DNA of 43,649 nucleotides, from contig CAADUJ010000014.1 of assembly GCA_900752195.1 (NCBI GenBank), positions 1 through 43,649 of the forward strand, written 5' to 3'. Source of the DNA: an uncultured Negativicutes bacterium. GTDB lineage: Bacteria; Bacillota; Negativicutes; Veillonellales; Megasphaeraceae. Position numbers and translations under genes: made by a program. This document shows positions 8,076 to 18,200 of this stretch, piece by piece (within the stretch, counting starts at the first letter, position 1; every line of letters begins with the position of its first letter). A model generated the notes under the pieces. The model was given only the letters and a program-made list of their open reading frames with translations, did no database searches and was not told the origin of the DNA.

Positions 8076-8804
8076 TCACGAACGCTTGCTGCACTTCACA
8101 GCAAGCATAAAACGGGGCAAAGCCAGCATGCGTTTAAAACGGCTTGGTTCCTTATACAGGCGGTAAAGCCATTCCAACCGATGATGCTGCATCCACACCG
8201 GTGCGCGGTCCACTTGTCCAGAAAGGACATCAAAGGTGCCGCCGACGCCCATGCAGACACAAGGACCCAGCTCATATAAATGCTGGCGGATCCATTTTTC
8301 TTGTTTCGGCACCCCCAAGGCAACGAGGAGGATGCGCGTTCCCTTATTGCGAATTTCATCAATAATGTATTGTTCTTCTCCGGCTGTAAAGAATCCCGAA
8401 TGGACACCTGCTAAGGTCAACGGTCCATATTTTTTTTCCATATTGGCTATGGCAGCCTGCGCCACGCCTTCGGCCGCACCAAACAAATATACCGGCGTCT
8501 TCCGTTGGGCCGCCTCTTTTAAGAGGAGTTCCGCTACATCACAACCTGTGACGCGTTCCTTGAATTTTTCTCCGTCTTGCTCTGCTGCCCAAAGGACACC
8601 GGCCCCATCAGGAATGACTAAATCGGCTTCCTGTAATATCGACGCCAGTTCCGCATCATCCTGCGCTTTCATGACCATTTCAGCATTGGCCGTCGCAATG
8701 GAAGCCACACGGCCTTCTTCCACACATTGGAAGACAAAGTCCTTTGTTTCCTCAACAGTGACATTGGCAATAGGAATGGATAATATATCAATCGTTGTAG
8801 ACAC
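8076..8804 (-). CDS. WecG/TagA/CpsF family glycosyltransferase
   Basis: A 242-residue GT26 enzyme, the N-acetylmannosaminyltransferase type that adds a second sugar to undecaprenyl-PP-GlcNAc. Diagnostic segments are ATANAEMVMKA, VIPDGAGVLWAA, LVALGVPKQEKWI, GVGGTFDVLSG and the C-terminal RAPVWMQHHRLEWLYRL...EPSRFKR. GTG 8804 has CGGAG five bases upstream. It is first in the envelope operon, 123 bases after recG. In an organism with no obvious wall teichoic acid the product is probably a surface polysaccharide (inference). Confidence 0.88.
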   Translation of the reverse strand: MSTTIDILSIPIANVTVEETKDFVFQCVEEGRVASIATANAEMVMKAQDDAELASILQEADLVIPDGAGVLWAAEQDGEKFKERVTGCDVAELLLKEAAQRKTPVYLFGAAEGVAQAAIANMEKKYGPLTLAGVHSGFFTAGEEQYIIDEIRNKGTRILLVALGVPKQEKWIRQHLYELGPCVCMGVGGTFDVLSGQVDRAPVWMQHHRLEWLYRLYKEPSRFKRMLALPRFMLAVKCSKRS

Positions 8805-8927
8805 TCTATCTCCGCCTATCTATTTCATAATACTAGAGTCCCAGGCATACTGCACCTGTTTTAGGACCTTATTTTTTATTATAGCCGAAAAGCTTCGTTC
8901 TGTATACTTTTTTATGATTTACAGTTA

Positions 8928-10961
8928 CTAATTATTCAATACCTTCGTAAAAGAACCGCCAAAGCGCCGATGCAGGTGCTGTAGCACTGTTTCTTCAGAG
9001 ACGCCTGAGGCCATATAGGCTGCTGCTTCATCACGAGCGTTTTGTAAGAGCGCCACGTCGCGGACAATATCAGCCGCATGAAGGTCTGGCAGGCCATGCT
9101 GGACATAACCGAACAGCTGGCCGGACCCTCGTAATATCAAATCCTTTTCAGCCAGGACAAACCCGTCGTAAATCGTCTCCATGTAATGCATGCGCTCCCG
9201 CGTCTCTTCGCTTCCTTTATGGGCGATGAGGATGCAGTACGCCTGTAGATTTCCTCGCCCAACGCGGCCCCGGAGCTGATGAAGCTGGGCCAGTCCAAAG
9301 CGTTCTGCCCCGTCGATAACGATAATCGTCGCATTGGGGACATTGACGCCTACTTCGATGACACTCGTAGCAACGAGAAGCTCGATTTGTCCATCAGCAA
9401 ACGCCGTCATGACGTCATCTTTTTCACGGCCCGTCATCTTTCCATGGACAAGGCCACAGCGATGGTGCGGGAAAATGTCATGAGACAGTCGCTCGTATAA
9501 AGCAGTCGCGGCCTGAAGATCCATGGTTTCCGATTCTTCCACTAACGGACAGACGACATAGCATTGCTGTCCCTGGTTCATCGTCTTATCCATGAACGCA
9601 TAGATACGTTTTCGCATGGATTCTCCTACAGCATAGGTCTTTACTTTTTTTCGTCCCGGCGGCATATCATGAATAGATGACACGTCTAAATCGCCATAAA
9701 TCGATAAGGTCAGCGTCCGTGGAATCGGCGTAGCTGTCATGAACAACGTATGAGGTTCTTTTCCTTTTTGGCGTAGTGCCGCCCGTTGGCGGACGCCAAA
9801 GCGATGCTGTTCATCCGTAATGACAAGGCCCAGTGACGAGAAGACGACGTCGTCCTGGATCAAGGCATGCGTACCAATGAGGATCTGTATATGCCCTTCT
9901 TTTAAATTCTTTAATAGAGCGGTCCGTTCCTTAACGCCTGTTCTTCCCGTCAACAAGGCAATGGACACATCCAGGCCCTTAAAGAGGCGTTGAAATTCTT
10001 CAAAATGCTGGGTCGCTAATATTTCTGTCGGCGCCATGAGCGCCCCTTGATAGCCATTTTCTACAATTTTTGCTAATGCCAGGGCGGCGACGACAGTCTT
10101 GCCAGAACCTACGTCACCTTGCACGAGACGCTGCATGGGGACTTCACCTTCCATATCCTGCTGAATATCCACAAATGCCTGGGCCTGGCCCCGTGTGAGG
10201 GTAAAGGGAAGCTGATGAATAAACGCCTTCAAGAGGCGTCCATTAGGGCCACATTTAATGCCTTTCTTCTTCCCTTCCCGACGGCGTCGCAATAAGAGGC
10301 CAAGCTGCAAATCAAAGAGTTCCTCGTACGCCAGTTGTATCCGTGCCTTTTCCCGCGCCTCCCTGGATGGAGGAAAATGCATAGTCTTATAGGCATCGAT
10401 GGGCGCCATGGCAGAATAGCTTGTTTTACCGGCACCACCGGGGATAAGGGACATGTCTTCCCGCGCCAGGCGCAAGGCATCCTGGACGGCACAGCGCACG
10501 TCCCGCTGATGTAATCCGTCTGTAAGTCCATAAACAGGAACGAGGCCTGTCCCGACAGGTTCTCCTTCTTCGACGTCAGGAGAATTCATCTGCCGATGGC
10601 CATAGTTCCATTCAATCTTGCCAAATGCCGTCACCGTCATGCCCGTGTGGAACTGTTTTTTCTTATATGGCTGGTTAAACCATATCATTTCCACGGCGCC
10701 AGACCCATCGGATATGACAACCTTTAAAATTGTCATGCCTCTCCGTGGCCGCACCTCTTGTATAGTACCAATGGTACCCGCTATGAGAACGGCCTTATGG
10801 GCATCCAGGTCCACTGAACCAATGCGTTCTACATGGCTTCTGTCTTCATATTCCCTAGGGAAATATTGTAATACATCGGGTATTGTCGCAATGCCCAGAC
10901 GTTCAAATAGCGCTGCTTTTCGTATGCCGATCCCTTTCAGGCGGCGAATCGAAATATCCAT
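8928..10961 (-). CDS. recG: ATP-dependent DNA helicase RecG
   Basis: A 677-residue, full-length RecG that reverses stalled forks and branch-migrates Holliday junctions. An N-terminal helix-hairpin and OB 'wedge' domain (about 1-150) precedes the SF2 helicase core: Walker A GDVGSGKT (282-289), DEQH (383-386), TATPIPRTL, ATSVIEVGVNVPNA and QLRGRVGRG, ending in the RecG-specific C-terminal hook. AGAGGT lies six bases upstream of the ATG. It is transcribed divergently from rpmB. Confidence 0.97.
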   Translation of the reverse strand: MDISIRRLKGIGIRKAALFERLGIATIPDVLQYFPREYEDRSHVERIGSVDLDAHKAVLIAGTIGTIQEVRPRRGMTILKVVISDGSGAVEMIWFNQPYKKKQFHTGMTVTAFGKIEWNYGHRQMNSPDVEEGEPVGTGLVPVYGLTDGLHQRDVRCAVQDALRLAREDMSLIPGGAGKTSYSAMAPIDAYKTMHFPPSREAREKARIQLAYEELFDLQLGLLLRRRREGKKKGIKCGPNGRLLKAFIHQLPFTLTRGQAQAFVDIQQDMEGEVPMQRLVQGDVGSGKTVVAALALAKIVENGYQGALMAPTEILATQHFEEFQRLFKGLDVSIALLTGRTGVKERTALLKNLKEGHIQILIGTHALIQDDVVFSSLGLVITDEQHRFGVRQRAALRQKGKEPHTLFMTATPIPRTLTLSIYGDLDVSSIHDMPPGRKKVKTYAVGESMRKRIYAFMDKTMNQGQQCYVVCPLVEESETMDLQAATALYERLSHDIFPHHRCGLVHGKMTGREKDDVMTAFADGQIELLVATSVIEVGVNVPNATIIVIDGAERFGLAQLHQLRGRVGRGNLQAYCILIAHKGSEETRERMHYMETIYDGFVLAEKDLILRGSGQLFGYVQHGLPDLHAADIVRDVALLQNARDEAAAYMASGVSEETVLQHLHRRFGGSFTKVLNN

Positions 10962-11029
10962 ACTGTTACCTCTTGATTTTTGATATGGTTTTATTGTATC
11001 ATATTTTCTAGACTTTTTAGAAATTATCC

Positions 11030-11058
11030 TTGATTTAGAGGGTCATTTGTGCTATCCT
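11030..11058 (+). promoter_or_regulatory. probable promoter of rpmB
   Basis: TTGATT (11030-11035), 17-base spacer, TATCCT (11053-11058), about 39 bases ahead of the rpmB start in the recG-rpmB divergent gap. Confidence 0.5.
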
Positions 11059-11096
11059 TTTTATGTTGTACTGTGATAGTACTAGGAGGTGTAACC

Positions 11097-11288
11097 ATGG
11101 CAAATTTTTGTGAAATCTGCGGCAAAGGTACCGTAACCGGCATGAATGTCAGCCACTCCCACTTGAAAACAAAACGTACTTGGAAACCAAATATCCAGAA
11201 GGTCCGTGCCGTTGTAGATGGCGAAGTAAAACGCGTCAACGTCTGCACCCGCTGCCTTCGTTCTGGAAAGGTTCAGCGTGATATTTAA
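11097..11288 (+). CDS. rpmB: 50S ribosomal protein L28, zinc-ribbon type
   Basis: A 63-residue L28 with MANFCEICGKGTVTGMNVSHSH, the TKRTWKPNIQKVRA core and VCTRCLRSGKV. The two CxxC pairs (C5/C8 and the C-terminal pair) make the zinc-binding C+ form. AGGAGGTG lies eight bases upstream of ATG 11097. The gene stands alone with its own terminator. Confidence 0.97.
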   Translation: MANFCEICGKGTVTGMNVSHSHLKTKRTWKPNIQKVRAVVDGEVKRVNVCTRCLRSGKVQRDI

Positions 11289-11341
11289 ACCGGTATAAAA
11301 AGAGATGATTCAGAAGGAATCATCTTTTTTTATACCGGTTT
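11288..11341 (+). terminator. rpmB terminator within a large inverted repeat
   Basis: AGATGATTC (11303-11311) pairs with GAATCATCT (11317-11325), followed by TTTTTT. The hairpin is nested in an outer repeat AAACCGGTATAAAAA/TTTTTTTATACCGGTTT, so it may work in both directions. Confidence 0.85.
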
Positions 11342-11526
11342 TTATTTTATTTTTAAATATATATATTATATTATTTATTTATATTATAGTTAATTTAAAG
11401 CGAACTTAAAATAAAATTAAATAATTGCATTTTTATCATTAAATTGGTTTCGATGTATTAAAATTTATCTTTATCTTTTTATGTTTTCATCGAATTACTT
11501 TAGCATGATATAAACAGCTTTCATAG
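11342..11526. other. AT-rich intergenic stretch with no recognisable gene
   Basis: Very AT-rich spacer between the rpmB terminator and the permease promoter. I see no open reading frame with a ribosome-binding site and no conserved RNA. Confidence 0.5.
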
Positions 11527-11555
11527 TTGCGTTTAAGTGATTTATCATGTATAAT
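11527..11555 (+). promoter_or_regulatory. promoter of the APC permease gene
   Basis: TTGCGT (11527-11532), 17-base spacer, TATAAT (11550-11555), 80 bases upstream of the permease start. Confidence 0.6.
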
Positions 11556-11558
11556 GAA

Positions 11559-11580
11559 TTTGTAAGATTTTTCTTACAAA
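11559..11580 (+). promoter_or_regulatory. perfect inverted repeat overlapping the transcription start of the permease
   Basis: TTTGTAAG (11559-11566) and CTTACAAA (11573-11580) with a six-base spacer lie directly after the -10 box. The position fits an operator for a repressor dimer; a 5'-UTR hairpin is the alternative. Confidence 0.45.
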
Positions 11581-11634
11581 ATATAAGTTTATTTTTGGTA
11601 TGCGGATTTATTTTTAGGGAGATAGGTGATTTAT

Positions 11635-13011
11635 ATGTCGTTCTTTAGCACTAAGACTATTGATCAACTCCAAGCCGAGTCTGACCAATCTAACTTAAGC
11701 AAAAACTTAGGTGCTCTCGATTTGACTTTCTTAGGAGTCGGTGGCATCATCGGTGCCGGAATCTTCGTTTTAACAGGCATCGCAGCAGCTAAATATGCCG
11801 GACCAGCCCTTTCGATTTCTTTCGTCATAGCCGGTACCCTTTGCATTCTCGTTGGCCTGGCATACAGTGAATTTGCTTCTATCATTCCTGCATCTGGCAG
11901 TGTATATTCATACACCTTTGCCTCACTCGGTGAAGGCATGGCCTTCCTCTCCGGCTGGTCCCTCTTGCTGGCTTATACCGTAACAGCCGCGGCCGTAGCC
12001 GTTGGCTTTTCAGGGTATCTGGCCGGTATGACCGCATCCCTAGGGTATCCGATACCGGAGTATCTATTGAAAACACCTGCCGAAGGCGGTCTCGTTAATC
12101 TTCCTTCCGTCATCGTCATCTTGCTTCTTTGCGGCGTTTTAGTTCGCGGCACCAAGCAGAGTGCAAAACTTAACTTCATTCTTGTACTCGTTACATTAGC
12201 CGCTATTTTTACCTTCCTCTGTATCGCAACGCCTCATATCGACGTAGCTGCCAACTTCAGCAACTTTGCTCCCTTTGGCGTCCAAGGTATCGCCAGCGGT
12301 GCGGCTATCGTATTCTTCTCGTACATGGGTTTCGATGCCGTCGCTACGTCAGCAGAAGAATGTAAAAAACCATCCCGCGATTTGCCTATCAGCATCATCG
12401 CTTCCATTTGCATCTGCATGACCTTGTACATTTGTGTAGCGTTGGCATTGACAGGGGCTATCAATTATACGAACCTGAACAACGCTGAACCGGTTGCGTA
12501 TGCACTCCGTGTTCTCGGTTGGGGCAATGTGGCAAATCTCATCGCTGTCGGCGCCCTGGCAGGCATCGTAACGACGTTGATCGTATATCTCTTCGGTCAG
12601 TCCCGCGTATTCTTCGCCGTATCCCGCGATGGCCTATTGCCACACAGCATCTGCAAAGTGCATCCGACCTATCAGACACCGTATCTGACGACAATCATCG
12701 GATCGATTCTCATTGCCATCATCGCCGGATTCGTTCCTCTCATGCATATCGTTGAATTATCGAATACAGGTACATTAGCCGTGTTCTTCATCAACTTCAT
12801 CGGCATCATCGTCATGCGTCGTCGTCATCCGGAAATTCCTCGGAAATTCCATTGCCCGGCCTTATACGTCATCGCACCTCTTGGGATGATCGTCTGCTTC
12901 TATCTTGTTTATGAATTATCTTCATTGACGCATATCCTCTTCGCTGCATGGATACTCTTAGGTCTTATCATATATGCAACATATGGGAAAGCCCATAGTA
13001 TCCACGACTAA
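11635..13011 (+). CDS. APC-superfamily amino-acid permease
   Basis: A 458-residue, 12-helix amino acid-polyamine-organocation transporter, closest in pattern to the cationic amino-acid transporter branch (YfnA-like). The first helix carries GVGGIIGAGIFVLTG, the consensus substrate-binding GxIIGxGIF motif, and later FFSYMGFDAVATSAEECKKPSRDLP is the conserved loop of this group. Substrate is not determinable; a neutral or cationic amino acid in symport with H+ is likely. ATG 11635 is chosen over one nine bases earlier because of GGTG and spacing. It is monocistronic, with a candidate operator in front. Confidence 0.88.
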   Translation: MSFFSTKTIDQLQAESDQSNLSKNLGALDLTFLGVGGIIGAGIFVLTGIAAAKYAGPALSISFVIAGTLCILVGLAYSEFASIIPASGSVYSYTFASLGEGMAFLSGWSLLLAYTVTAAAVAVGFSGYLAGMTASLGYPIPEYLLKTPAEGGLVNLPSVIVILLLCGVLVRGTKQSAKLNFILVLVTLAAIFTFLCIATPHIDVAANFSNFAPFGVQGIASGAAIVFFSYMGFDAVATSAEECKKPSRDLPISIIASICICMTLYICVALALTGAINYTNLNNAEPVAYALRVLGWGNVANLIAVGALAGIVTTLIVYLFGQSRVFFAVSRDGLLPHSICKVHPTYQTPYLTTIIGSILIAIIAGFVPLMHIVELSNTGTLAVFFINFIGIIVMRRRHPEIPRKFHCPALYVIAPLGMIVCFYLVYELSSLTHILFAAWILLGLIIYATYGKAHSIHD

Positions 13012-13084
13012 CGAATGACGCAAGACACTTTTTTGATCACGTACCATATCCCATACCAATCTAAAATGAACGAACAAAAGTAAG

Positions 13085-13126
13085 CCATAAAAAAGCGGAT
13101 CCTAAAAGGAATCCGCTTTTTTATGG
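13085..13126. terminator. bidirectional terminator between convergent genes
   Basis: A perfect 16-bp stem (13085-13100 with 13111-13126) with A/T ends on both sides. It serves the permease on the plus strand and the flavoprotein operon on the minus strand. Confidence 0.9.
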
Positions 13127-13140
13127 TCTGAAACGTATAT

Positions 13141-14214
13141 CTACCGTATCCGCTGCGCCATGAGAGCTGCCCGTTCTTCAATGCCTTCACACAGGAGGAT
13201 ACTCTTAGGATCATTTGCCGTTTCCATAAGGGCAAAGTGTCCCGGTAAAATGAAGTTTTTATTGCAGTTCAAGGCGTCAATGATTTGTTCTGCTACTATA
13301 TCGCCTCCACTGTATCCAGATACGATCAGGCCGTAAATCGCTTTCGACGCAAAAGTCTCCCAATCTGTTCGGAACAAGGCTGTCAGCCGATTAAAGAAGG
13401 CCATCATGTTGGCCCCTACAGCATCATTATAATTGGGGCATATCAAGACCATGGCATCACAGCGTCGGATGGCAGGATACACCTCTTTTACGATGACACC
13501 ACCGTAAAAGCAATCGCCTTTTTCTCCAAAATGAAGGCATGTGTCATAGCTGCAGCCACGACAGTCCACAAGAGCCCCATTGCGAAGCGAGATTTCTTCT
13601 ACTTCCACACGGCTTTCCAGATGAGATCGCACCATTTCCCAGAGAAGGAGACTGTTACTGGTGCGGCGGCTGCTGGCATGAAGGGCCAGTACCGTATGGA
13701 TACCCGGTCGCCGTCTGCCATCATAGGCCAACAGCTTTTCTACGAGATTGCGGCTGCTTTTTTTATAGGCGTCCATCAGAGACAATCCCTGAACGGTTGC
13801 CTGCGTCGTATAATTATATAATGACCCTGTCGCTTCTACTAACGGCTTCCCTGGGAAGGTACAGCCAGACCGGTTGGCAATAAAGATCATCTGCCGTCCC
13901 AGCTTTTTTGTGAAAAGCTCATCAGCGCCATCAACGAGAACGGCGCCCACGTATCCTTCCAGACACGTCACGTGTTGGGATAAATAGGAAATGACCCGGG
14001 CATACCCAAAGTTGACACCTCCTTTTGCCAAATGGAGTACAAAGAGGATTTTCCGATCCCCCATATGCTCTTTTGTTCGGCTGCACAAATCCATAAAGGC
14101 CGTCAAGCTATCGATTGTGATATGCGATACTTCTTTTAACGCATGAGAAAGGACTTCATCAATGCGTGACGTGTCAGCCATTTCCTTCCAGCCCATTTTT
14201 ACGACATAAAGCAT
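13141..14214 (-). CDS. flavodoxin-fold (iron-sulfur flavoprotein-like) oxidoreductase, last gene of the giant-protein operon
   Basis: A 357-residue protein with two parts. Residues about 170-357 look like an NADPH-dependent FMN reductase/iron-sulfur flavoprotein domain: a beta strand HTVLALHASSRRTSNS (phosphate loop), then a Cys cluster C218-x2-C221-x4-C226-x8-C235, and LICPNYNDAVGANMMAFFNR. Residues about 50-160 (KILFVLHLAKGGVNFGYA...GKPLVEATGSLYNY) could be a second, degenerate flavodoxin-like half. The compact Cys cluster could hold a [4Fe-4S] cluster. GAGGCGG lies four bases before the ATG. It follows the dehydrogenase-like gene by 15 bases. Substrate unknown. Confidence 0.75.
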   Translation of the reverse strand: MLYVVKMGWKEMADTSRIDEVLSHALKEVSHITIDSLTAFMDLCSRTKEHMGDRKILFVLHLAKGGVNFGYARVISYLSQHVTCLEGYVGAVLVDGADELFTKKLGRQMIFIANRSGCTFPGKPLVEATGSLYNYTTQATVQGLSLMDAYKKSSRNLVEKLLAYDGRRRPGIHTVLALHASSRRTSNSLLLWEMVRSHLESRVEVEEISLRNGALVDCRGCSYDTCLHFGEKGDCFYGGVIVKEVYPAIRRCDAMVLICPNYNDAVGANMMAFFNRLTALFRTDWETFASKAIYGLIVSGYSGGDIVAEQIIDALNCNKNFILPGHFALMETANDPKSILLCEGIEERAALMAQRIR

Positions 14215-14229
14215 AGTACCGCCTCTTTC

Positions 14230-15201
14230 CTAACGAATGTTGCACAAGTTCCCATATGCCTTGGAAAGACGCTGGAACAGGGAATCACAGACAGAAAGAT
14301 CTTCGTATTCGATGCCTTGTTCCGTGTACCTGTTCTTTACACCAAAGAAGGCTCCCTTTTGCGCACTTCCCAGATAGATTGAGCCATAGTGGTATTTCCC
14401 TTGTAGAGTCAGTAAAATGGAAAGGGCCGCCGACGACAAAGCCGGTGCAATATACGGCTTATATCCCAGTTCCCGTACCTTGATGTTGGCTGTCGTCACA
14501 AGAGTTGTCAGTTTTTTCGACAAGTCGTCATCATATGTTTCGATGCTATTGGCAATGATTAAATCTTCCCCGTGAGGGCCAAATGCCCGGCCTTCCGTCG
14601 CATACGATGCAAAGCGGGAATCCTTTTCTGCGTAATAGAGGGCCCGGGCATTCATGACGCCCAGTCCATATCCTTGGATCTGCCAGGGGGCTAACGACGA
14701 TGCCTGGAGAAACGCCATGCATAACGGGTCTACCGGATCCGACACGATACAGACGAGCCCCTTGTAGGACGTGTTCCTGGCAAGAGTCGCAAAATGACTA
14801 ATAAGGCCCCTGTTGGCATCGAGTTGAGCCATGCGGACGTCACCAGTCACACCGACAGGCGGCACGCCTTTACTGGCACAAAAGATGAACACATCGCAAC
14901 CAAACAGCTCTTGTTCTGTCACCACGCGGACAGGTGGTAAGAGGGGGCCGTCAAAGGGATACCGAATCTGATTGATTTCCATTTCCAGTCTCTTGACGTT
15001 ATGTTCATTAATATCGCATATGCCAATAGATTCAATGACGTCCTTTCCTAAGAGGCGAAGACCGATGAGCATCGTCGTACCCACATCGCCTAAAGCGAGG
15101 ATATGGACTCTTACAGGCCGATTTTTTTCAAAAGGACATCCTCTTAGAGAAACGGTCTCACCAATAGACTGTGTCATGGGCAAATCGTGTATATATGGCA
15201 T
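14230..15201 (-). CDS. divergent lactate/malate dehydrogenase-like Rossmann protein
   Basis: A 323-residue protein with the layout of L-lactate/malate dehydrogenases but altered motifs. The nucleotide loop reads HILALGDVGTTMLIG. The NPVD block is SDPVD (155-158). The GTxLDxxR active-site helix reads GYGLGVMNAR (177-186), keeping Arg but replacing the catalytic Asp with Asn. The GEHGD block is GPHGE (208-212), keeping the relay His. It could be a dehydrogenase with a non-standard substrate or an NAD-binding regulatory protein. AAGGAG lies eight bases before ATG 15201. It lies 25 bases after the giant gene and 15 before the flavoprotein: one operon. Confidence 0.7.
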   Translation of the reverse strand: MPYIHDLPMTQSIGETVSLRGCPFEKNRPVRVHILALGDVGTTMLIGLRLLGKDVIESIGICDINEHNVKRLEMEINQIRYPFDGPLLPPVRVVTEQELFGCDVFIFCASKGVPPVGVTGDVRMAQLDANRGLISHFATLARNTSYKGLVCIVSDPVDPLCMAFLQASSLAPWQIQGYGLGVMNARALYYAEKDSRFASYATEGRAFGPHGEDLIIANSIETYDDDLSKKLTTLVTTANIKVRELGYKPYIAPALSSAALSILLTLQGKYHYGSIYLGSAQKGAFFGVKNRYTEQGIEYEDLSVCDSLFQRLSKAYGNLCNIR

Positions 15202-15226
15202 TGGAAGCACTCCTTTCTCATAAGAC

Positions 15227-18200
15227 TCATGTATCCGTTTCTTCGATACCATCGACATAGTCGCCCCAACGAAGGCGTGTCAGCCGTTCTATATCGTTTT
15301 CAATGAAGCGGGTAATATCGAGGTTTGCATCAAAGGAAACGCCAATATCGACGTCAGGATAGCGCGGGGCTGTAAAGACTTCGCCGAGGCGTTTTAAAGT
15401 GAGCCTCTTTTCGTAAGTCTTTTGGTATTCATCTTGCAGCGTCTTCATGATGAGCTTCGCATTTTTCAGGCACGTAAGGGAATACATGTATTCGGCATCG
15501 TCATCGCCAGAGGCAACAAATCCCGGCTTTACATAGGGCAAAATCAAGTTGATAGACGGGTTTCTGTCATAGCCACTGTAGTTATGAGCGTTGTCGATAC
15601 TATCACCGCCAATGAAGGGATAACAATCTCGTTCATTGAGCCATACCGATAAGGTCGGCAGAAAATAGGCACTTTCCGTCTTAATCCCTTTTTCTGCCAT
15701 CATATCCATGGCCTGACCCGTCATGACGCCAACGAGGACTTCTTTGATTTCGATATGGTTCTTCTGCAAATACGGTGTAAGCATGCGCATGCGATAGCCC
15801 TTATGGAGCAAATCGTCAATGAGGATGACCGGCCGGTCAAAAGATTTTATGGTCTTGACCTGATTGTCAACGGAAGAGTAATAGTGAGATTCAGCAATGG
15901 TAAACCCTTTGACAGCACGGTTGAAATACTTTTCAATGTGTAGGGATTTCGTCACCGTATTGGGAACGAGAACGTCGCTCAAGGCTTTGCCGAAGGGAAC
16001 GGACATGTAAGGTCCGCGGCGCTTATTCTTATCATCGATGATAGATACGCCATTAAGGCGAGCCACTTTATTGATAATCTTATGGTGGACAGCGCTCGTA
16101 TTGAACGACAAGATGAGTTTTCCCGGGTAAATATGTCGCATAACCTTGAGCAAATTGTGGTGTGCCTTATCAAGGGCCTGGATAACGCGGGGATTTTTAT
16201 TGAAAGGATCCTTGATAATCGTCTCGACGTCACGGAATATGACGACAGGGGCTTTCATATCAACGGCATACAGAGGATATCGGCTTCCCTTCGAGGCAAT
16301 GTCAACGAATCCCTGTTCACGAAGAGCATGTAAGACTCGTTCATCGTATCCCGCTTCATCGACAGGATGATAGACGGCATAGGCATAATCTCGAGAAATA
16401 AGTTCCGTCAAAATTTCCGTAATGATAATCTGTCCGGCGTTTGAAATATCGGCAGCATCGTCGATATAGAGGAATCCGATAGAGGCAACGCCGCCCTGCG
16501 CCTCTTGCCGGATACGACTGGCAATTTGCTGTTCTTTAAATTCTGATAACAATTCATGGCTGCCGACACGATGTACGGCTGCATAGGCATTCATGCGTTT
16601 TTCCGTTCCCGCATTATCGATATAGAGTGTCCAGACTCGTTCCTTATCTATATCTCTGTCCCGTTCAATATAGCGGTCTACTACATCAATGTCGTAGCCT
16701 TTTTCCATGAGGCGGCTGTAAATAGGCCACAAACTTTCGGCTCCTCTCGGACGGAAGGCGCCGATACCGATTTCTCGGGCTTCTAGCACATGTTTATACG
16801 CCGGTTCACGGAGATACAGGTTATGGTCGTAAATGAAATTCTGTGCGACTGCATCGATCAGATTCGATATGTCCCGATTCAAATCGATATTTTCACGAAT
16901 CCGTGTAGAACTGACATCTTCATAAAACTTATCAAGCGTCAGCGTAATGACACCAGCCGTAATGGGATAGCCTTTCTGTGGCGCCTCTTTGGGGTGTTCC
17001 TGGCTTTCTCTGGCAAAGGCAATGTGATTGACTGTGTGGATAGAATCGCGAGTCGGTGTCTTTTTATATGCCGACGCATTTTCAATGACATCGGAACCGA
17101 CTGCCAAATACAGGTCTTTTCCATGGAAGAGTTCCTTCAAGCGGCAAATATCTGCTTCATTGGCAATATTGATGGAAATGTCATCAGGGAACGGATAGAT
17201 GTTCTCTTCATCGGCAACGGACATATTCATGATCTTACGCCGCATCAGGCGGGGCTGGGTATGCTTGGACCAGGAAAACTCATCGAGGGCCAGGTAGACT
17301 TCAAAGCCCATATCCCGGATTTTCCGGGCTACTGCCTTATGGCCTACACTGAAAGGATCGAAGGTGCCTGGATAGAAGCAAGCTTTTTTATGTTTCGGAA
17401 AGCGGAAGCCACCGGCCAGGAATTGATGGATGGCAATGTACCGATAAATATGGTTCAGTACGGCAGCATTGCTGTAAAAGTCAAGAGTCCCCTCATCATT
17501 TTCATATAAAGAGACGAGAATTTTCTTATAGCAGTGGGAAAAGAGAAAGTCCGTCTGGCTCTGCGGCATACAGGAACTGTGGAATATACAGCGTCCTATA
17601 TCGCGGAAGGCGTCACAGCTCAGTTCCTTATTGTAATGCCCATAGGCCTTGAGCATCATGTATAGCATGAACAGCTGGCGTTTCGCGTTCTTCTTTTCTT
17701 CTCCCGGGAAGGTTGATGAAAATTCATAGAAGTTTTCCAACATGACGCCAATCGTCGTAATCATCGACGACGCCACCTGATAGTTGGCCGTACGGATGCC
17801 CAACTCAATGGTATAGAGCATTTCGTCCAGTTCTTGCGGCGGCAGCTTCAAGATCATGCGTCCCAGGAAATCTGGGACATACTTAGAAATCTGAAGGTCA
17901 CCGATTTCCAGGCCGTTATACAATTCTACAGTGATTTCGTTACGTTGGGCATAGGTCATATAGTCCGCAATTTTAAGCAGCGCCTGACCTGCGCACTGCC
18001 GCACAAAGAGGGATTCGCTCACTTTCAACAGATTAGCCAGATGCATGCCCAAATGCATGACCCGACCTCGTTCATCAGGGCGGTTGATATAGTGCAGCAT
18101 CAATTCAATATTTGCCACTTTCATGACCCAATGGGTCCCCATTTTCAAGTCATCGAGGAATAGCGTATTTTCGTGTTCTAAAAATGATTCTGCATCATCG

